Source: Acheta domesticus
Lineage: Eukaryota > Arthropoda > Insecta > Orthoptera > Gryllidae
Assembly: GCA_031308135.1 (NCBI GenBank)
Contig: JAHLJT010003656.1
Span: 71,566,984 to 71,630,983, forward strand
Length of the DNA: 64,000 nt
Direction of reading: 5' to 3'
Below the pieces are notes generated by a model that did not search any database, had not been told where the DNA came from, and worked only from the letters and a program-made list of their open reading frames with translations. Positions 1 to 12,176 of this stretch are shown one piece after another (the first letter of the stretch is position 1; each line of letters begins with the position of its first letter). Position numbers and translations under genes: made by a program.

Positions 1-1860
1 TTCACGAATTTTTTGATTCCTAGCTTGATCTGAAGCGGTTACATGAGGTCGTTGTCACGGTACACGAAGGACATTTTTATTTTCTGGCTGCATTCTAGTT
101 TGATAGGCCAATTTTTCTTTAAGTAGCGGTGCGTCCTATCTCTACTGTTCTACTTGCAGATAAATCAGTGCTTGTTTTACCCTGTCAGACGTTCCAATGA
201 GAATTGTGATGATTCTTAAATCACCACAGATATACAATTTATACATCTTTTTTTAATATTTCACATATTGTGTTAACAAATGTTTATGCATTTCTCTTTT
301 TATTACGCAAAAACGTAAATAATATAAGACGAACGAAACTAAATAATGAGTTTGTTGAATGTAGTCCAGCACGCGAGTACTCGTGCTACGAGTGACAGAA
401 TAATGAAAATTAAAATAAACAAATGAAATATTAGTAATGCAATAAGGAAAATGCATTAAAGTATTACCTTCAATATAAATATTTTCACAGACGAAGAAAA
501 TAATGCATGGCGTTGCGTGAAAATATACAAAAAACGTAGGGACAAAAAACCTTGAACGGTGTTCCATGAAAATTAATTTTTGTCCATATCTTAAAAACCT
601 GACGTGACAGAGCAAAACGGCTTTCAAGTTTGAAATCAACATGAAAAACTACTCTGGAGAAAGTACACACTATGCCAGAAATAGCTAGCTTGTTTATCCG
701 TGTAAATAATTCCACTAGAGATAACGAATGAGACCTTATATTTCAGATCTACTTTAGAATTTCCTGAATGCGACAAAATTGTTGTATATTCGAATATACA
801 ACGAGTTGAGTTAGGTCTTTACTCCTAAATTCTGAAAATGCAAATTCAGATACTCTTAGCTCAATGCACTGTTGCAGAACCCATGGGTTGAATTTCTAAA
901 CGGCAATATCAACCATCGAATTTTTTTTTTCATCAAAATAAATACAGTTTTAAAAGCCACATGTGAATGACAGGTTGTTTACAAGTTTCCCGTGACCATG
1001 AACCTCGATTACGTCATAATGAAACGAAAAACGTGTCCGTCCTTGAGGATCGCCCGTGACGTAAAAGCGGCTACACAATGGCTATGAGTATCAAGAGGCT
1101 GCTCACCCAATGAAACACTGTATTTTCTCTCGTATCCTAGCCAAGTAACGATAACTATTTAGAATATCACAGGATGCCTGCTGGCGATCACATTTGTGTC
1201 TCTTATCTGTTTCTCTTATCTGTCGCCTCTCGTGACCTTATTCCTCTACCGATTTTACACCGTTCAGAATTCTCCATTATGAATCGTAGTCAATACCATT
1301 TGGGAACAATTTTTTTCGAGGAGTACGTAAGATTTTAACTGATTCTAGGTACACTACTTGCGAAGCTGATTCCAAACTGGGTTTTATAGTGAGTGAGAGG
1401 CTCTTATCCTTTGAGATAATGTTACTGTGTTTATGTTTATAAATTATTTTCCAGTAACATGTTTTATTGTTCCTTAACATTATACACCTAATTTCATTAA
1501 ATGTATATTGCCACTATGTTTACACGTGTAAATTATTTATTCCGAGAATGTCTAGAAAATTCATATTGTAGAAAATCACAAAAATGTATCCGTACTCCCA
1601 TTTCATTAATTTTCACACATTCTAATATTATTAGTACTTGTTGTCATTAATATTATTATTATTTACATAAGTACTTATATTCTCGACACGAAACTAAATA
1701 ACTATTATAAATGTAAAAAACAGAAAAAAATTGAAAACATTTATTTAAAAGACAGGGCCCCAATACTTTTAAAAAATGTTCATTCTTCCCGCTTTGAGAA
1801 TATGATACTGAATATTCAATACAAACAAATTCATTTTAATTTTTTAAATTAAACACAAGG
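1..1860. other. AT-rich non-coding stretch
   Basis: No open frame here shows a recognisable domain or splice-linked continuation. The DNA is AT-rich with runs of A and T and no long repeat that I could pair. It is treated as intergenic. Confidence 0.5.
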
Positions 1861-1894
1861 TGAGTGTGTTCGTGCGTGTGTGTGCGCGTGTTTG

Positions 1895-1896
<2 letters not shown>

Positions 1897-1947
<51 letters not shown>
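1897..1947. repeat. (TG)n microsatellite
   Basis: About 25 uninterrupted TG dinucleotides, preceded by imperfect TG/CG repeats from about 1861. The short Cys/Val-rich open frames across it are translations of the repeat and not genes. Confidence 0.95.
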
Positions 1948-1948
<1 letters not shown>

Positions 1949-2045
1949 CGTGCGGCTGGCGTATGCTCTTGTGTCTAATCTCTGTAAAAGTTGGATCACT
2001 TTTATTAAGATTAGTTTTAATTTGGTTGTTATATATAATTCTATA

Positions 2046-2243
2046 TAAATGTTGTTCGGTCCCTTGTTAAATTTTGGACAACCACAATAAATACTTCAAA
2101 AATCTTTTTTCATCAGAATTTTCTAAATTTATATTACATATTAATTTATAAAATTATCAAATTAATAAAATTCTGATGTAAAAAGATTCTTAAAATATTT
2201 ATTGTGGTTGTCCAAGTTTTAACAACGGACTGAACAACATTTA
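2046..2243. mobile_element. palindromic MITE-like element
   Basis: The two halves are imperfect reverse complements over nearly their whole length. The outer ends read TAAATGTTGTTC and, on the other strand, the same. Arms of about 75-80 bases surround a short AT-rich centre near 2130-2160. This is the structure of a short hairpin-type DNA transposon. A target duplication could not be fixed with confidence. Confidence 0.65.
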
Positions 2244-2249
2244 AATTGG

Positions 2250-4250
2250 ATAACTTTTGTAAACGATTGAGTGGGAGAAAATAAACTTTCAACATACCGA
2301 GAAAGTACTTCACACACACAGTTACAAAGATCAGTGAAAATCACATCATTAATACAGTAATAGTTTACGTAATATCGAGGTCCACTTCGTTTGTTTTAGA
2401 CATTACGGCAATAATACAAAGTAAAAACATTCATTTTTATATTTTTTGTATGAATGTGAATTCTACTTATTTTTAAATCAGTTCGCGCCTTGACTAATTA
2501 AACAGATGGTATTAAAATTAAACAGATGAGGAACCAAATTGTTCTCAAAGAACTTCCGTTCGACACACAATGCCGTACTTACGTGAAACAAGCGACAACT
2601 GGCGATAGAGTCACTAGCCGCGAGCAGCGCTGGTGAAGAACTGCTGATCACTGCCTCCTCCATCAGCTCTCAAGCCCTCTTATGTGACTCACGTCAGAGA
2701 GGGGGGAATGGGAATAGGAGGTGGAAGAAAAAGAAGAGTAGCAAAGAACTTGGCTGACATGTCGGATAAGAATCTGCACCAAGGGACTCCGCACTTATAG
2801 TGGACCAGCAAGCAGTAGCATCTTCCAACTCGGGAAAAATTGCGTTTGTATTTAGAATACGTACTTATCTTTACATTTGGAATAACATTAAATTGTGCAC
2901 TTCGTTTAATGACTTCTCCTGTTCGATTAAAACCTCTAAGCAAAATATAAATAACGTTACTTACAAATTTGAGTAAATTTGAAATCGGTTGGGTTGAATT
3001 TTGAACAAAATGAATTTATGTAATTTTAAGAATTTAATTTTTTTTTCATTTGACTTAAATATGAATAAATTTTAATATATTACACCTATTTCCAAAACTA
3101 TTTCTAAATAAACCAACTATTGTTATAGAGTTACTGAATAGATTCATGACCTACTTATATCCCTTTCAAAAATTTGCTACTTTGACCAATTGTAACCTAG
3201 GTGCGAGACTCCAGAACAAACATACCCTAAGTTCACACGACCGAGAGACGTGCCAACTTTCGCTTCTACACTTTCTTCTTCACTGGTAACGACGAACGTT
3301 ACTAGTATTCAAAGAGCATCCTTACACTTGCTTTGCTCTGTTGGCACATATAGATTCGATTTCCTAACAAATAAAGGAAATTCTGGACTATTTCTTGAAG
3401 ATTGATCATATTTCTGCTTTCACATGCATAATTTCTTCGAATATAAAAAGCGCATAATAGCGCAATTATAATAATATATATGAATTTTTGCTTTGTCTAA
3501 ATATTTGTGCAATGTCTGACCAAATTCTCCAGAATACTACGCCACAACTTCGGATATTTGCAAAGAACTATGTACCGGTGCTAAATTTACGTGGTGCCTT
3601 TGGCAAGTATTTTCGTGTTAAATAGTTTTTGATTTGTGCTCTGCAAGTTCGTAATAAAAAGGAATTTTAAACATAATACCTAACTTGTCAATTTTAGGGC
3701 ATTCAAAGTTAAATGAAGAAATATTGATTGTAATTTCAAAGTTAGGTTTAATTATCGTTAATGTAATGAGTCGTCATAACGATTAATGTTATGCCAGAAA
3801 GGCAGTGTAGTAATTCGTAGCATTTCACCAATGAAGGTGCATTGAAACCATCAAAATCACGTGTTCTGTCAGAATTTTTACAGAAAATTCGGGAGGGCCA
3901 ATTCTATAGTGCCAATCAATTCATCTTGACGAGAGACATCGAACGAACCAGTAATCACCCCCTGAAGGTGTCGTAAGTCATCCCAAACGCATTTTAAATT
4001 TTTATATTTTCAGTTGATCTCGTAAAATGGACCAGGAGACTGAGAAGCGTCGAATGACTCCACATTTCCTCCGATTGGTGCATCGGAAGGGGTCTAATCG
4101 TGAGTGATGGACGGACAGCGCAGGACGGACGCAGGTTACTCGTTTATTATCGTATAAATAGGATACAATGAGATTTGACAATAATACTGAATTTACTTTA
4201 TTTTGTGCTCAGATCTGTCAAAAGCTCGTTCTATATGTATTCAATGGCCT
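2250..4250. other. non-coding, no recognised feature
   Basis: No supported gene. The open frames at 2478-2943 have no recognisable domains or splice partners. Slightly more GC near 3880-4140, unexplained. Confidence 0.45.
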
Positions 4251-4256
4251 AAAAAC

Positions 4257-4675
4257 TTACTTTTATTTTTTACTGATACATTGCCTTCAATACGGAGTTT
4301 GCTGGTTATTGCCTTCAATACGGAGCTCGATATACACTGCGTAACTCTTCTGGATCGAAAAGATCATGGTTAAAAGGGAAGTATGAGAACAGTTGAATGA
4401 AGCTACACGTTCTTTTAAAGAGGGAATTATGAGAATTTATGAAGGGGAGGGAAATATGAAAAGACAAACCGACTCAACATCTAGTTTATGAGCCAATAAG
4501 TAAATCTGAATCGTGGAATTTCGGTAAAAAATAAAATCTCGGGTTACCACGGGCCTTAACTTGTTTTAACGATCTCAGGCAACAAAAAACCCTTCGTCTT
4601 TTGTCACCGCTGGTTCATTAGAACCCTTATAACGCCCTTGGTGAATAATCAACTATTATTCTCTATTGTTTGTCC
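4257..4675 (+). repeat. dispersed repeat, copy A
   Basis: Shares an ordered series of blocks with 60640-61055, including CTGATAC, GATACGGAG, TCGATATACACTG, ACAGTTGAATG, GAGGGAATTA and ACGCCCTTGGTG. The two copies are diverged but collinear over about 400 bases in the same orientation. Copy A has an internal duplication of the TTGCCTTCAATACGGAG block. Class unknown; no coding potential seen. Confidence 0.7.
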
Positions 4676-5344
4676 ATATAAATTTGAATTTTAAAATATT
4701 TTCTCATATTTTAACACTTTCATTTACTACTAATTTATTATTACAGAAGAAACTTGAAATGAAGTGTACGGTTTTTTTATACGAAGAATGTTAATACTAT
4801 CGGCTAATGTTTTTCCATTAATGATCGAAGAGGAATTTCAATTACATGAAAGGTCAAAGAATAAATTCTAACAACGATGCACAGGGCCGGATTTCTAAAT
4901 AGGCTGAGTAGGCTGCAGCCTAGAGCGGCAAAGTTTTGGGGGCAGCAGTTTGGCAATTTATTCAAAACTTAAAAATAAATAATTGGGACGTTAAAAATAT
5001 TTTCCGTGCGAATTTAAAATCAATGTTATAACATTTTTAACATGAATGGACAAGTAATCTTCGAAAGATCGAAAAGGAGAAGTAATCTTTCCCGGCAGGG
5101 ATTATCTTAAAATAAATTTTACCTATCATAGACTTTTGTTTGTGAATTCAAGAAAAGAAAAATGGCTTATGACGAGTTTTAAGACTGATTCTACTTCTTA
5201 ACTCAGTTGTGTGATTAGACAGATATGGAAGAGGAATTGAGGAAAAAGGCCACCACGTTTACCCAAATGATTTGGATTCGGATTTCACTGAAGAGCTGCA
5301 GCCACTTTCAAAAGCACTGTGCAGTAGGGATTGATCACCTACCT

Positions 5345-5882
5345 CAGGGCTTTCCAACTGGCGGCCCGCGGGCCGCACGCGGCCCACTGGATCTTTTTGT
5401 GCGACCCGCGACTGCTTTGAAAAATTTTATTATACCAACCAAATACAACGTTTGTTTTAGTTATTCTTTTATGCATTGTGAAATAACCTTCAACATTAGT
5501 GGTCTACCGAAGGTCTTATATTGTAGAGATGGCTGATAGACTATAGATTGTATTATAATGCTTTGTATTCGTCAAATCGTTTGTGCTTGCACTGTGAATT
5601 CCGAAAGGCGTCCACCCCCTACCATCACAACATTGACTCGTCCAACTGCGCTGCCTGATTCTTCTCTTTGCAACTATGAACATTATTACAAATAAAAATT
5701 GAAGTAACCTCACTGATTCAACACTTAGTCACTTAATGAGACTGGCAGAGATTATCTTATATTATCTTATTCAGTGTAAACTCAGTAGTTAGGGTAAAAA
5801 CCAGCTTAAATTACGGTGCGGCCTGCGGCTTAAATAGAATTTGATATGTGGCCCATGAGCCTTTCTAAGTTGGACAGCCCTG
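5345..5882. mobile_element. hAT MITE nested in the hAT transposon
   Basis: Terminal inverted repeats are CAGGGCTTTCCAAC on the left and CAGGGCTGTCCAAC read from the right end. Flanking 8-mers ACCTACCT and ACCTATCT match at 7/8. It belongs to the same family as 39136-39463, sharing the GGCCCGCGGGCCGC-type GC block, the ATTTTATTATACCAACCAAA block and the end GTTGGACAGCC. No transposase of its own. Confidence 0.85.
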
Positions 5883-5899
5883 ACCTATCTGATAAATCG

Positions 5900-6190
5900 T
5901 TGGAAGGAATTTCGAAATTTCTGAGATATAATTCCTTACAAGATGTTTACCCCAATTTGGACATTGCTTTAAGGATGTTTGTGCATACCTACTACAAATT
6001 GCGCGGGAGAACGGTGTTTTTCCTGCCTTAGAAGAAATAAGAACTATCTACGAACTAGTATTTCTGAATTTCGTTTAAGCTCACTTCCTTTATTTTGAAT
6101 TGAGGCAAATACAGCAAAAACACTTTCATATGATGACATTGTTAACGAGTTTGCCATTAAGAAATCTCTAAAGAAAGCTGTGTAAATTTG
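5900..6190 (+). pseudogene. hAT/ZMYM1-like transposase C-terminal remnant
   Basis: One frame reads FLRYNSLQDVYPNLDIALRM, and a later frame reads AKTLSYDDIVNEFAIKKS followed by a stop. This matches the usual end of the hAT dimerisation domain in ZMYM1-like proteins. The conserved LPV..ASAERSFS block expected between them is lost or out of frame. The upstream portion is cut by the MITE. Not functional. Confidence 0.65.
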
Positions 6191-6789
6191 AACATGGCCA
6201 AAGGTATAAAATGCAATTCTTACTTACTAACAAACAGTAAATTGTTTAGACATTAATCTCTGTATTAGAGTAATCTATATTTTTCAATAAATCAATAATT
6301 AACTCCATTTTTGTAATTATATTTCACTACGTAGGACAACTCAATTCAAATTGAACCCAGATCTTCAATTCCGCAAAACGTAGTCATTAGGATTAAAGTA
6401 TAAAAATATGTTTAAAAAACGATCTCTGATCTCCAGGAACAAATTAATTAAGTTCGAAATCCATTTTATTTTTTCAACGAATCTCGAAAGATGTTAGTAA
6501 AAAAAGGCAAGTAGAACTAATGTCATTTTTTAAACCATTAAAATTGTAATTTTATCTAAAATAAATGAAATCTAATATTTAATATTTAATATTTTAATAT
6601 TAAATATTTAAAAAAATAATTAAAAATATTTAGTAATAAATATTTTTAATATTTAAAAAAAGATAAAAACAAGAATGAACTCTATCGTTTGCCGTATAAA
6701 AATATGTATTTTGCAACTATGAGCAATAAAGGGGGCGGCAAATGGACTTTAGTCTACAGGCGGCATATCCTTAAATCCGGCCCTGACGA

Positions 6790-8835
6790 GGCAGATTCTT
6801 CCAGGCCTCGATCTCGAATTGGTACATTAGTACCTAAGCGATATTCATTCATATCAAAAACAGACTTTATCTCTACAACAAGCGTCGATTCCGGGACATT
6901 TTGTTATCAATTCATCAAACATGTACGGGAAGTCGAAGGTTACGACTATAGAATCTTTTAAGTGGTTTGCTGATAAAATTACTTCTTTGAGAAAAGGTAG
7001 CTGTTTTTGTGTCATCTTCTAAAACAATGTTGAAAATAGATAATATGGTGTTTGGGCAATAAGGGCCGAGGAACATCCAGCGGGAAGCAGGAGGGCATAA
7101 AACAGAAGGGTAACATTCTCAAATATGCATGCCTACATTCTCCTGGATATACTATGGATTTAGAATTTTGTCTATTTCAGTTTTATGTCTTACTTATAAA
7201 TTTCAACGTCTTACTAATGACCAAATACATTACTTTCTTTCTAGGAGTTTTCTTGTACTAGCAATTATCTCTCATTGAATCCCAAGCTCGATTTACTTGC
7301 GGTGTTGGATTTTATTGATTGGCTATTGTTTGATGGTCATGCAACATCAGAACATACTACAAAATCAGAGTTTAAAAAATTAGGAAAAGACACTACCTTT
7401 GGCAAATCCAGAGATGCATTTATATTCCACTTGTGTCTTTGCTTGGTTCATCCATCTGACTACTTTTCAATATACTTTTACACTTCTACTACTTCAACTA
7501 CTTTTCAATACGTGGTTTGTTTCAGGTTATATTCGTCCGTGATTTTTTTTCTAGAAGACAAAAATTGGTTGCATCTAAACATTTGTGAAAAGATCGATGC
7601 TATGTTATCTTTCAAAAAACAAATTATTAATAAAATTATATATTGAAATATTTAAATATCGCTTCTTTGCTTTCCTTGTCCCTAAGCAGATGCCTTTTAA
7701 TTTTCCGACGATTTTCCCAGACTCTCAAATGCCTTCCAGATGCTACACCTCTCCTCCAGACTTTCTTGACTTGTTTGTTTTTGGTTGTTGTTTTTTTAAG
7801 GGAATTTTTGATTTGAAGGAAATTGAATTACACTTCAATGAAAATTTTAGCTTACTTTCAAAACGTGGTTAGTTTGTACACATATCTTTGAATCATTAAA
7901 AGACAAACTTTCGCCGCTGACATTGCTTATGAATCAAAATTCAAATTGTCAAACACTTTAACAAAGCAATTAATTTTTTCTTTCTCGCATGCCACCTACG
8001 TGGTACGGAGAAAGTATTGTATTGCGTAGAATAAAATAGCGGTTTTTCGACAGAAAAGCTGCCACTTTCGCCTGTCACCGAAAAAGTAGACTATTCTTGT
8101 TCGTAGTAAATAACTTCCTCGAACGACATTTTCTCAAAAACAGCTAACAATTTTTCAATGAAAATGTGTACCAGGTTTGACCCTACTAAATTTTCTTTAA
8201 GTCATTATTCAATTCTACTATTAGAGGACCGAAACAATGAGAAAATATGTAAAAAATCTACGTGTTTTTGATACAACCTAATTTTCTCAATTAATATTAC
8301 ATGAAAATAAACTTAACCATTCTGTTAATTTATGCAAACTGTAAATATTATCTTCTACAACATTTTTATAGAATTAAATAATTTTGAAAAAAAATGTTCA
8401 TTACTGAGTGCGATGTTGACAGACTTTGATGCCAAAGTAACTTTGTTTGCATTGATTCCATGCAAATGAACGGTGCCAAATTCAGGTATCTATATTCAGT
8501 TTTACAAAGCACATTATTAAAATGCTTTAAGAATTATTCACGTCATTTGTTTTGTCAAATAATTATGTTACAATGCCTGTATTAAATTCTGTTCACAACT
8601 AATACAATTACATTATTTAATACAAATAATACTTCATAATCTCTCATACTGCGGCAGAATACGGAAATGTATTGAAAAAGTGTTAGGCGCCACGATGCAA
8701 AACGGTTGAACTTGATGAAGTCTTCCGAATCGTGACATTTAGATTCTAAGCAGTAGATTCTAAGTAGTGGAGACATGGATCCATTTATGAATAATTATAG
8801 ATTATTGGTAGAACATCATTATTCCAATTTTAATC
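6790..8835. other. AT-rich non-coding stretch
   Basis: Open frames of 60-120 codons occur at 7052-7872 but are Phe/Ile-rich translations of AT-rich DNA with no domain or splice continuity. No repeat boundary recognised. Confidence 0.45.
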
Positions 8836-8837
8836 TA

Positions 8838-11069
8838 GTGGTGCTACAGAATGGCACAATCTTTCCCATAAGATGTGAGAGATCTTTCAAAATAATTACA
8901 ATTATGTAATTTTTGAAGAAAAAAATCAAAATAAACTTTACGCTATACTAAAGAGTGTAATTAGCACTATCCGTTACAAAAGTTTCAAGAAATAATTTGC
9001 AGCCATATATGAGAAAATGGCGTTTGAGAGTTTCTGAAAATGCGAAATTTTGAGCTACTTTTCACACAAAACGGTTGTGTTTTCGAGAAACTTTACTTGA
9101 CATTATTTAAAGCACATGTACTCCTAAATATAATAATGTGAAAAAATCGCCGCCAATGTAAATATTATCGACGTGAGAAACATGTGAAAAAATTCACGTT
9201 TTTGTAATTCTTGAAAAAAACTAACCTATTGAGCAATATGGCTTTTATGTCATCTGATAGAGTACATATACCACTATCCCTACCAAAAGTTTAATGAAAA
9301 AATTTGGAGCCGTTTTTGAGAAAATCCTGTTTTAGTATTTTTTTTTAATTGCACATATTGCACGCAATATTGCACGAAAACTACTAAAATTTTGAAAAAC
9401 ATTTACATGACCTTTATGAAAGAACGTAATATGCAGAACAAATTTTATTTGAAGAAAAAAATCTCTATCTTCAATTTTGTAGTTGGAAAAAGACGCCGAA
9501 AAAATTGAAGCTTTCACAATTTTCGAAAATTCGGAGTTATCCATGAAAATCAGACCTATGCCATGTTAATAAGTGAATTTTACTCTATTCATGCAAGACA
9601 TTTAAAGAAAAAATTTGGAGCCGTTTTTGAGAAAATATTGAAAAAAATTGAGCTTCATATAAAGTACCCCCAAATTTTACAGAATCTTTTTCAAAATCTC
9701 AAAGCTTCGACTAGAACCAGATTGACCGGGAAATATCAATTTTGGAAGAAATCGTACGTATGGTTTAGGCGATAGCAGTGTTCACAGACGGACAGACGGA
9801 CGTTTTCCTTTCAATTGTTTTTTCTGTATCAAGGACCTAGAAAACAGGGTTTCTGGCTACACCACGTGTTAGGGGACTTTTTTTCTTAATTTAGCAACGA
9901 TTTTATCCACTTTTTCGTTTTCACGGCCACCAATTAATTTTTTTCCGCCGAAAATTGACCATTTTTCCATGACCAAAAGCGGCAAACAATTTTCCCTGTT
10001 AACTCTAAACTTTCGAAAATTGCAAAATCATGAATTTTTTCGGCGTCTTCCTACAACTACAAAATTGAAGACAGATTTTTCCTTCAAATAAAATTTGTTC
10101 TCCAAAATTAGTCCTTTCACAAAGGTTCTGTATATTGTTTTTAACTTTTACTAGTTTTCGCGCAATATTGCGAGCAATTTGTGCAATTTTAAAAAATTAC
10201 AAAAACAAGATTTTCTCAAAAACGGCTCCAATTTTTTCTTTAAACTTGTGTTAGGAATAATGCTAAGTATAACGCTTTGAATTGACATAAACGCTATATT
10301 TCTCTATTCCTTTGTTTTCTCAAAAATTACATAAATGTATTTTTTTACTAGCCTTTCATTTCGTTAATACTTTCAATAATGGCGGTTTGTTCACGTTATT
10401 ACATTTAGAAGTATATGTGCTTTATATATAGTGTCGTCTAAAGTTTCTCGAAAACTTAAAAGTTTTCTGTGAAAACAAGCTCAAAATTCCGCATTGTCAG
10501 AAACGCTCAAACGTCAATTTCTTAAAAACAGTTCCAAATTTTTTCGTCAAAGTTTTTGTACTGATAATGCTAATTGCACTATTTGAAATGACCTAAAATT
10601 AATTTTGCTGTGTTCTTTTTTTTTTTTTTTTTCAAAAATTACACAAATGTAATTTTTTTAAATATATATCATGCCTTTAATACGCACATTTCCAGCAATT
10701 TGTATACATGATTGAATTGTTTAGTAGAAGTGCATCAAATTACTTCCAATAATTTTTTTCGAAAACTCAATAGTTTTCTGTGAAAAATGCTTCGACTTTC
10801 GCATTTACAGTCACGCATAAGGGCCATTTTCATAAAAACTGTTCCAAATCGAAAATTTCCATATATGATGAGTTTTTACTCTTCTATTATGTATTCTTAA
10901 AGTAATTTTTCGTTTCTGTAATTAGGAAATCGAAAAATTGAGCGAATGTGAAAAAATGTTTGGGCTGCGATAGATGGCATCTGGCAAAAGGATGGAGCAC
11001 GGCCGAAAAGCTAGACCTGGCCAAAAAAATTAGGAAACTGAGATAGTCTGTGCCATTCTGTAGCACCAC
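8838..11069. mobile_element. foldback-type element with ~1-kb inverted arms
   Basis: The outermost bases read GTGGTGCTACAGAATGGCAC from both ends and are flanked by TA on each side (8836-8837, 11070-11071). Further in, blocks in the left arm reappear in reverse complement in the right arm: GCCGTTTTTGAGAAAAT near 9310 pairs with the region near 10210, and GACGCCGAAAAAATTGAAG near 9493 pairs with the region near 10030. Each arm is built of degenerate modules of about 300 bases. The centre (about 9700-9920) contains ACAGACGGACAGACGGACG. No transposase is recognisable. Confidence 0.75.
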
Positions 11070-12143
11070 TAGTTGTGATTTTCTATAATGTTTAAAGATT
11101 TAAACCGCACTGAAGAAATTTTGAAAACCCATAGCTCTTCTGGAAATCACATAAAATCATTAGCAGCTTCATTATTTCGCACTTGCAATACATAAATTGA
11201 TACTAATACAATTATCTAAACTACATTTCCATCATTCGATAGAGCTGCAACGCCCATTTGGGGGGGGGGGAGTGGCCGCCTATTAGAGCCCCCATCGAAA
11301 AGTCACCGATTGTCGCCGCTTTATTTATCCAAAAAATTGCAATATAATTTCTAAAAATAAAGAGCTATAAATGAACGAAATCTTAATTACTCATGCAAAA
11401 ATTTCATGTCTTTGTCAACATAGAAGATGCAAGGTATTTTTAGTAGATAGACCTGGTGCTACAGATTCATTTCAAATTGTTTTTTTGTTCTTTATATTAT
11501 AAATAATTCTTTGTCTAGAAATACAAATATCGAAGTGTATCCCCTCCATTTGAGAAATGTGTCAATGTTGAATTTTCCTCCCATGTTGTGAGATCCAATC
11601 TCCTATAATAGGTTCTTCGTGTGAATTTTTAACCTGTTGACACGACACGTCTTCTACTCAGAAAATTGTCAGAAAGGGAAAACGCCCTTCTCTGTTTTGA
11701 TAAGGAGACAATCTAAAAATAATGTAAATAACCAATGTAATACATGTTGGAGTAAGCCCTGAAAATTCTTTACAAATATTCATCTCACAATAATTTAATT
11801 ATATGCAATTCTGTTAATGCCAATTGAGTTTCATGGTTTGTAAGAACATGTTGGTACTCCTGCGAAGGGGTGTGACGTTTTGTATTTGCTTCCACCAGTT
11901 TCACTGTGGATAGAAAGCCATAGGCGACGGCGGGCGGAGAGATAGTAAACGGTGCAGCTAGTCACGAGGGACTAAGCATATATATGTAATACCAAGTGTA
12001 ATACTAGACAATTTTTTGGCGTTATTAAGCTGTTCATGCTTGACAGAAAAGGTTAAAAGAAAATGCATTATTATTTACTGCTGTTTCATGCTAATGTGAC
12101 CATAATGTTTTGTTTGAATCGCCTGTTACCTGTTTGTTCTCAG
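11070..12143. other. upstream region of PRPSAP, promoter not defined
   Basis: AT-rich, with a G run near 11260 and one GC-richer patch at about 11925-11960 (GGCGACGGCGGGCGGAGAG) that could mark the promoter or an untranslated first exon. No TATA box or certain splice donor was identified. The 3' splice site at 12143 shows that at least one exon lies further upstream. Confidence 0.4.
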
Positions 12144-12176
12144 GTTGCACTAGCGTTACAACACAACTTCTCCAAA

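Larger units (their letters stand above)
4882..6785 (+). mobile_element. hAT transposon with decayed transposase
   Basis: Ends are inverted repeats starting CAGGGCCGGATTT on both strands. The flanking 8-bp sites are ACGATGCA (4874-4881) and ACGAGGCA (6786-6793), 7/8 identical, as expected for hAT target duplications. Inside, after removing the nested MITE, pieces resemble the C-terminal dimerisation region of hAT/ZMYM1-like transposases: YPNLDIALRMF near 5950 and LSYDDIVNEFAIKKSL near 6130. The frames are broken by shifts and stops, so it is a dead copy. Confidence 0.8.

Noticed and set aside
1975..2030. Similarity of GGATCACTTTTATTAAGATT to 49225-49265
   Set aside because: The match is only about 35 bases, imperfect and AT-rich; it may be a dispersed repeat but the support is too weak.
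1864..2070. Cys/Val-rich frames
   Set aside because: Translation of a TG microsatellite.
7052..7872. Overlapping frames of 69-123 codons
   Set aside because: Phe/Ile/Lys-rich, no domain, no splice-site pairs in phase.
12144..12176. Extending PRPSAP upstream through the in-frame segment before the ATG
   Set aside because: The frame is open to the acceptor, but the adjacent ATG pair fits the expected N-terminus and no upstream coding exon is evident.
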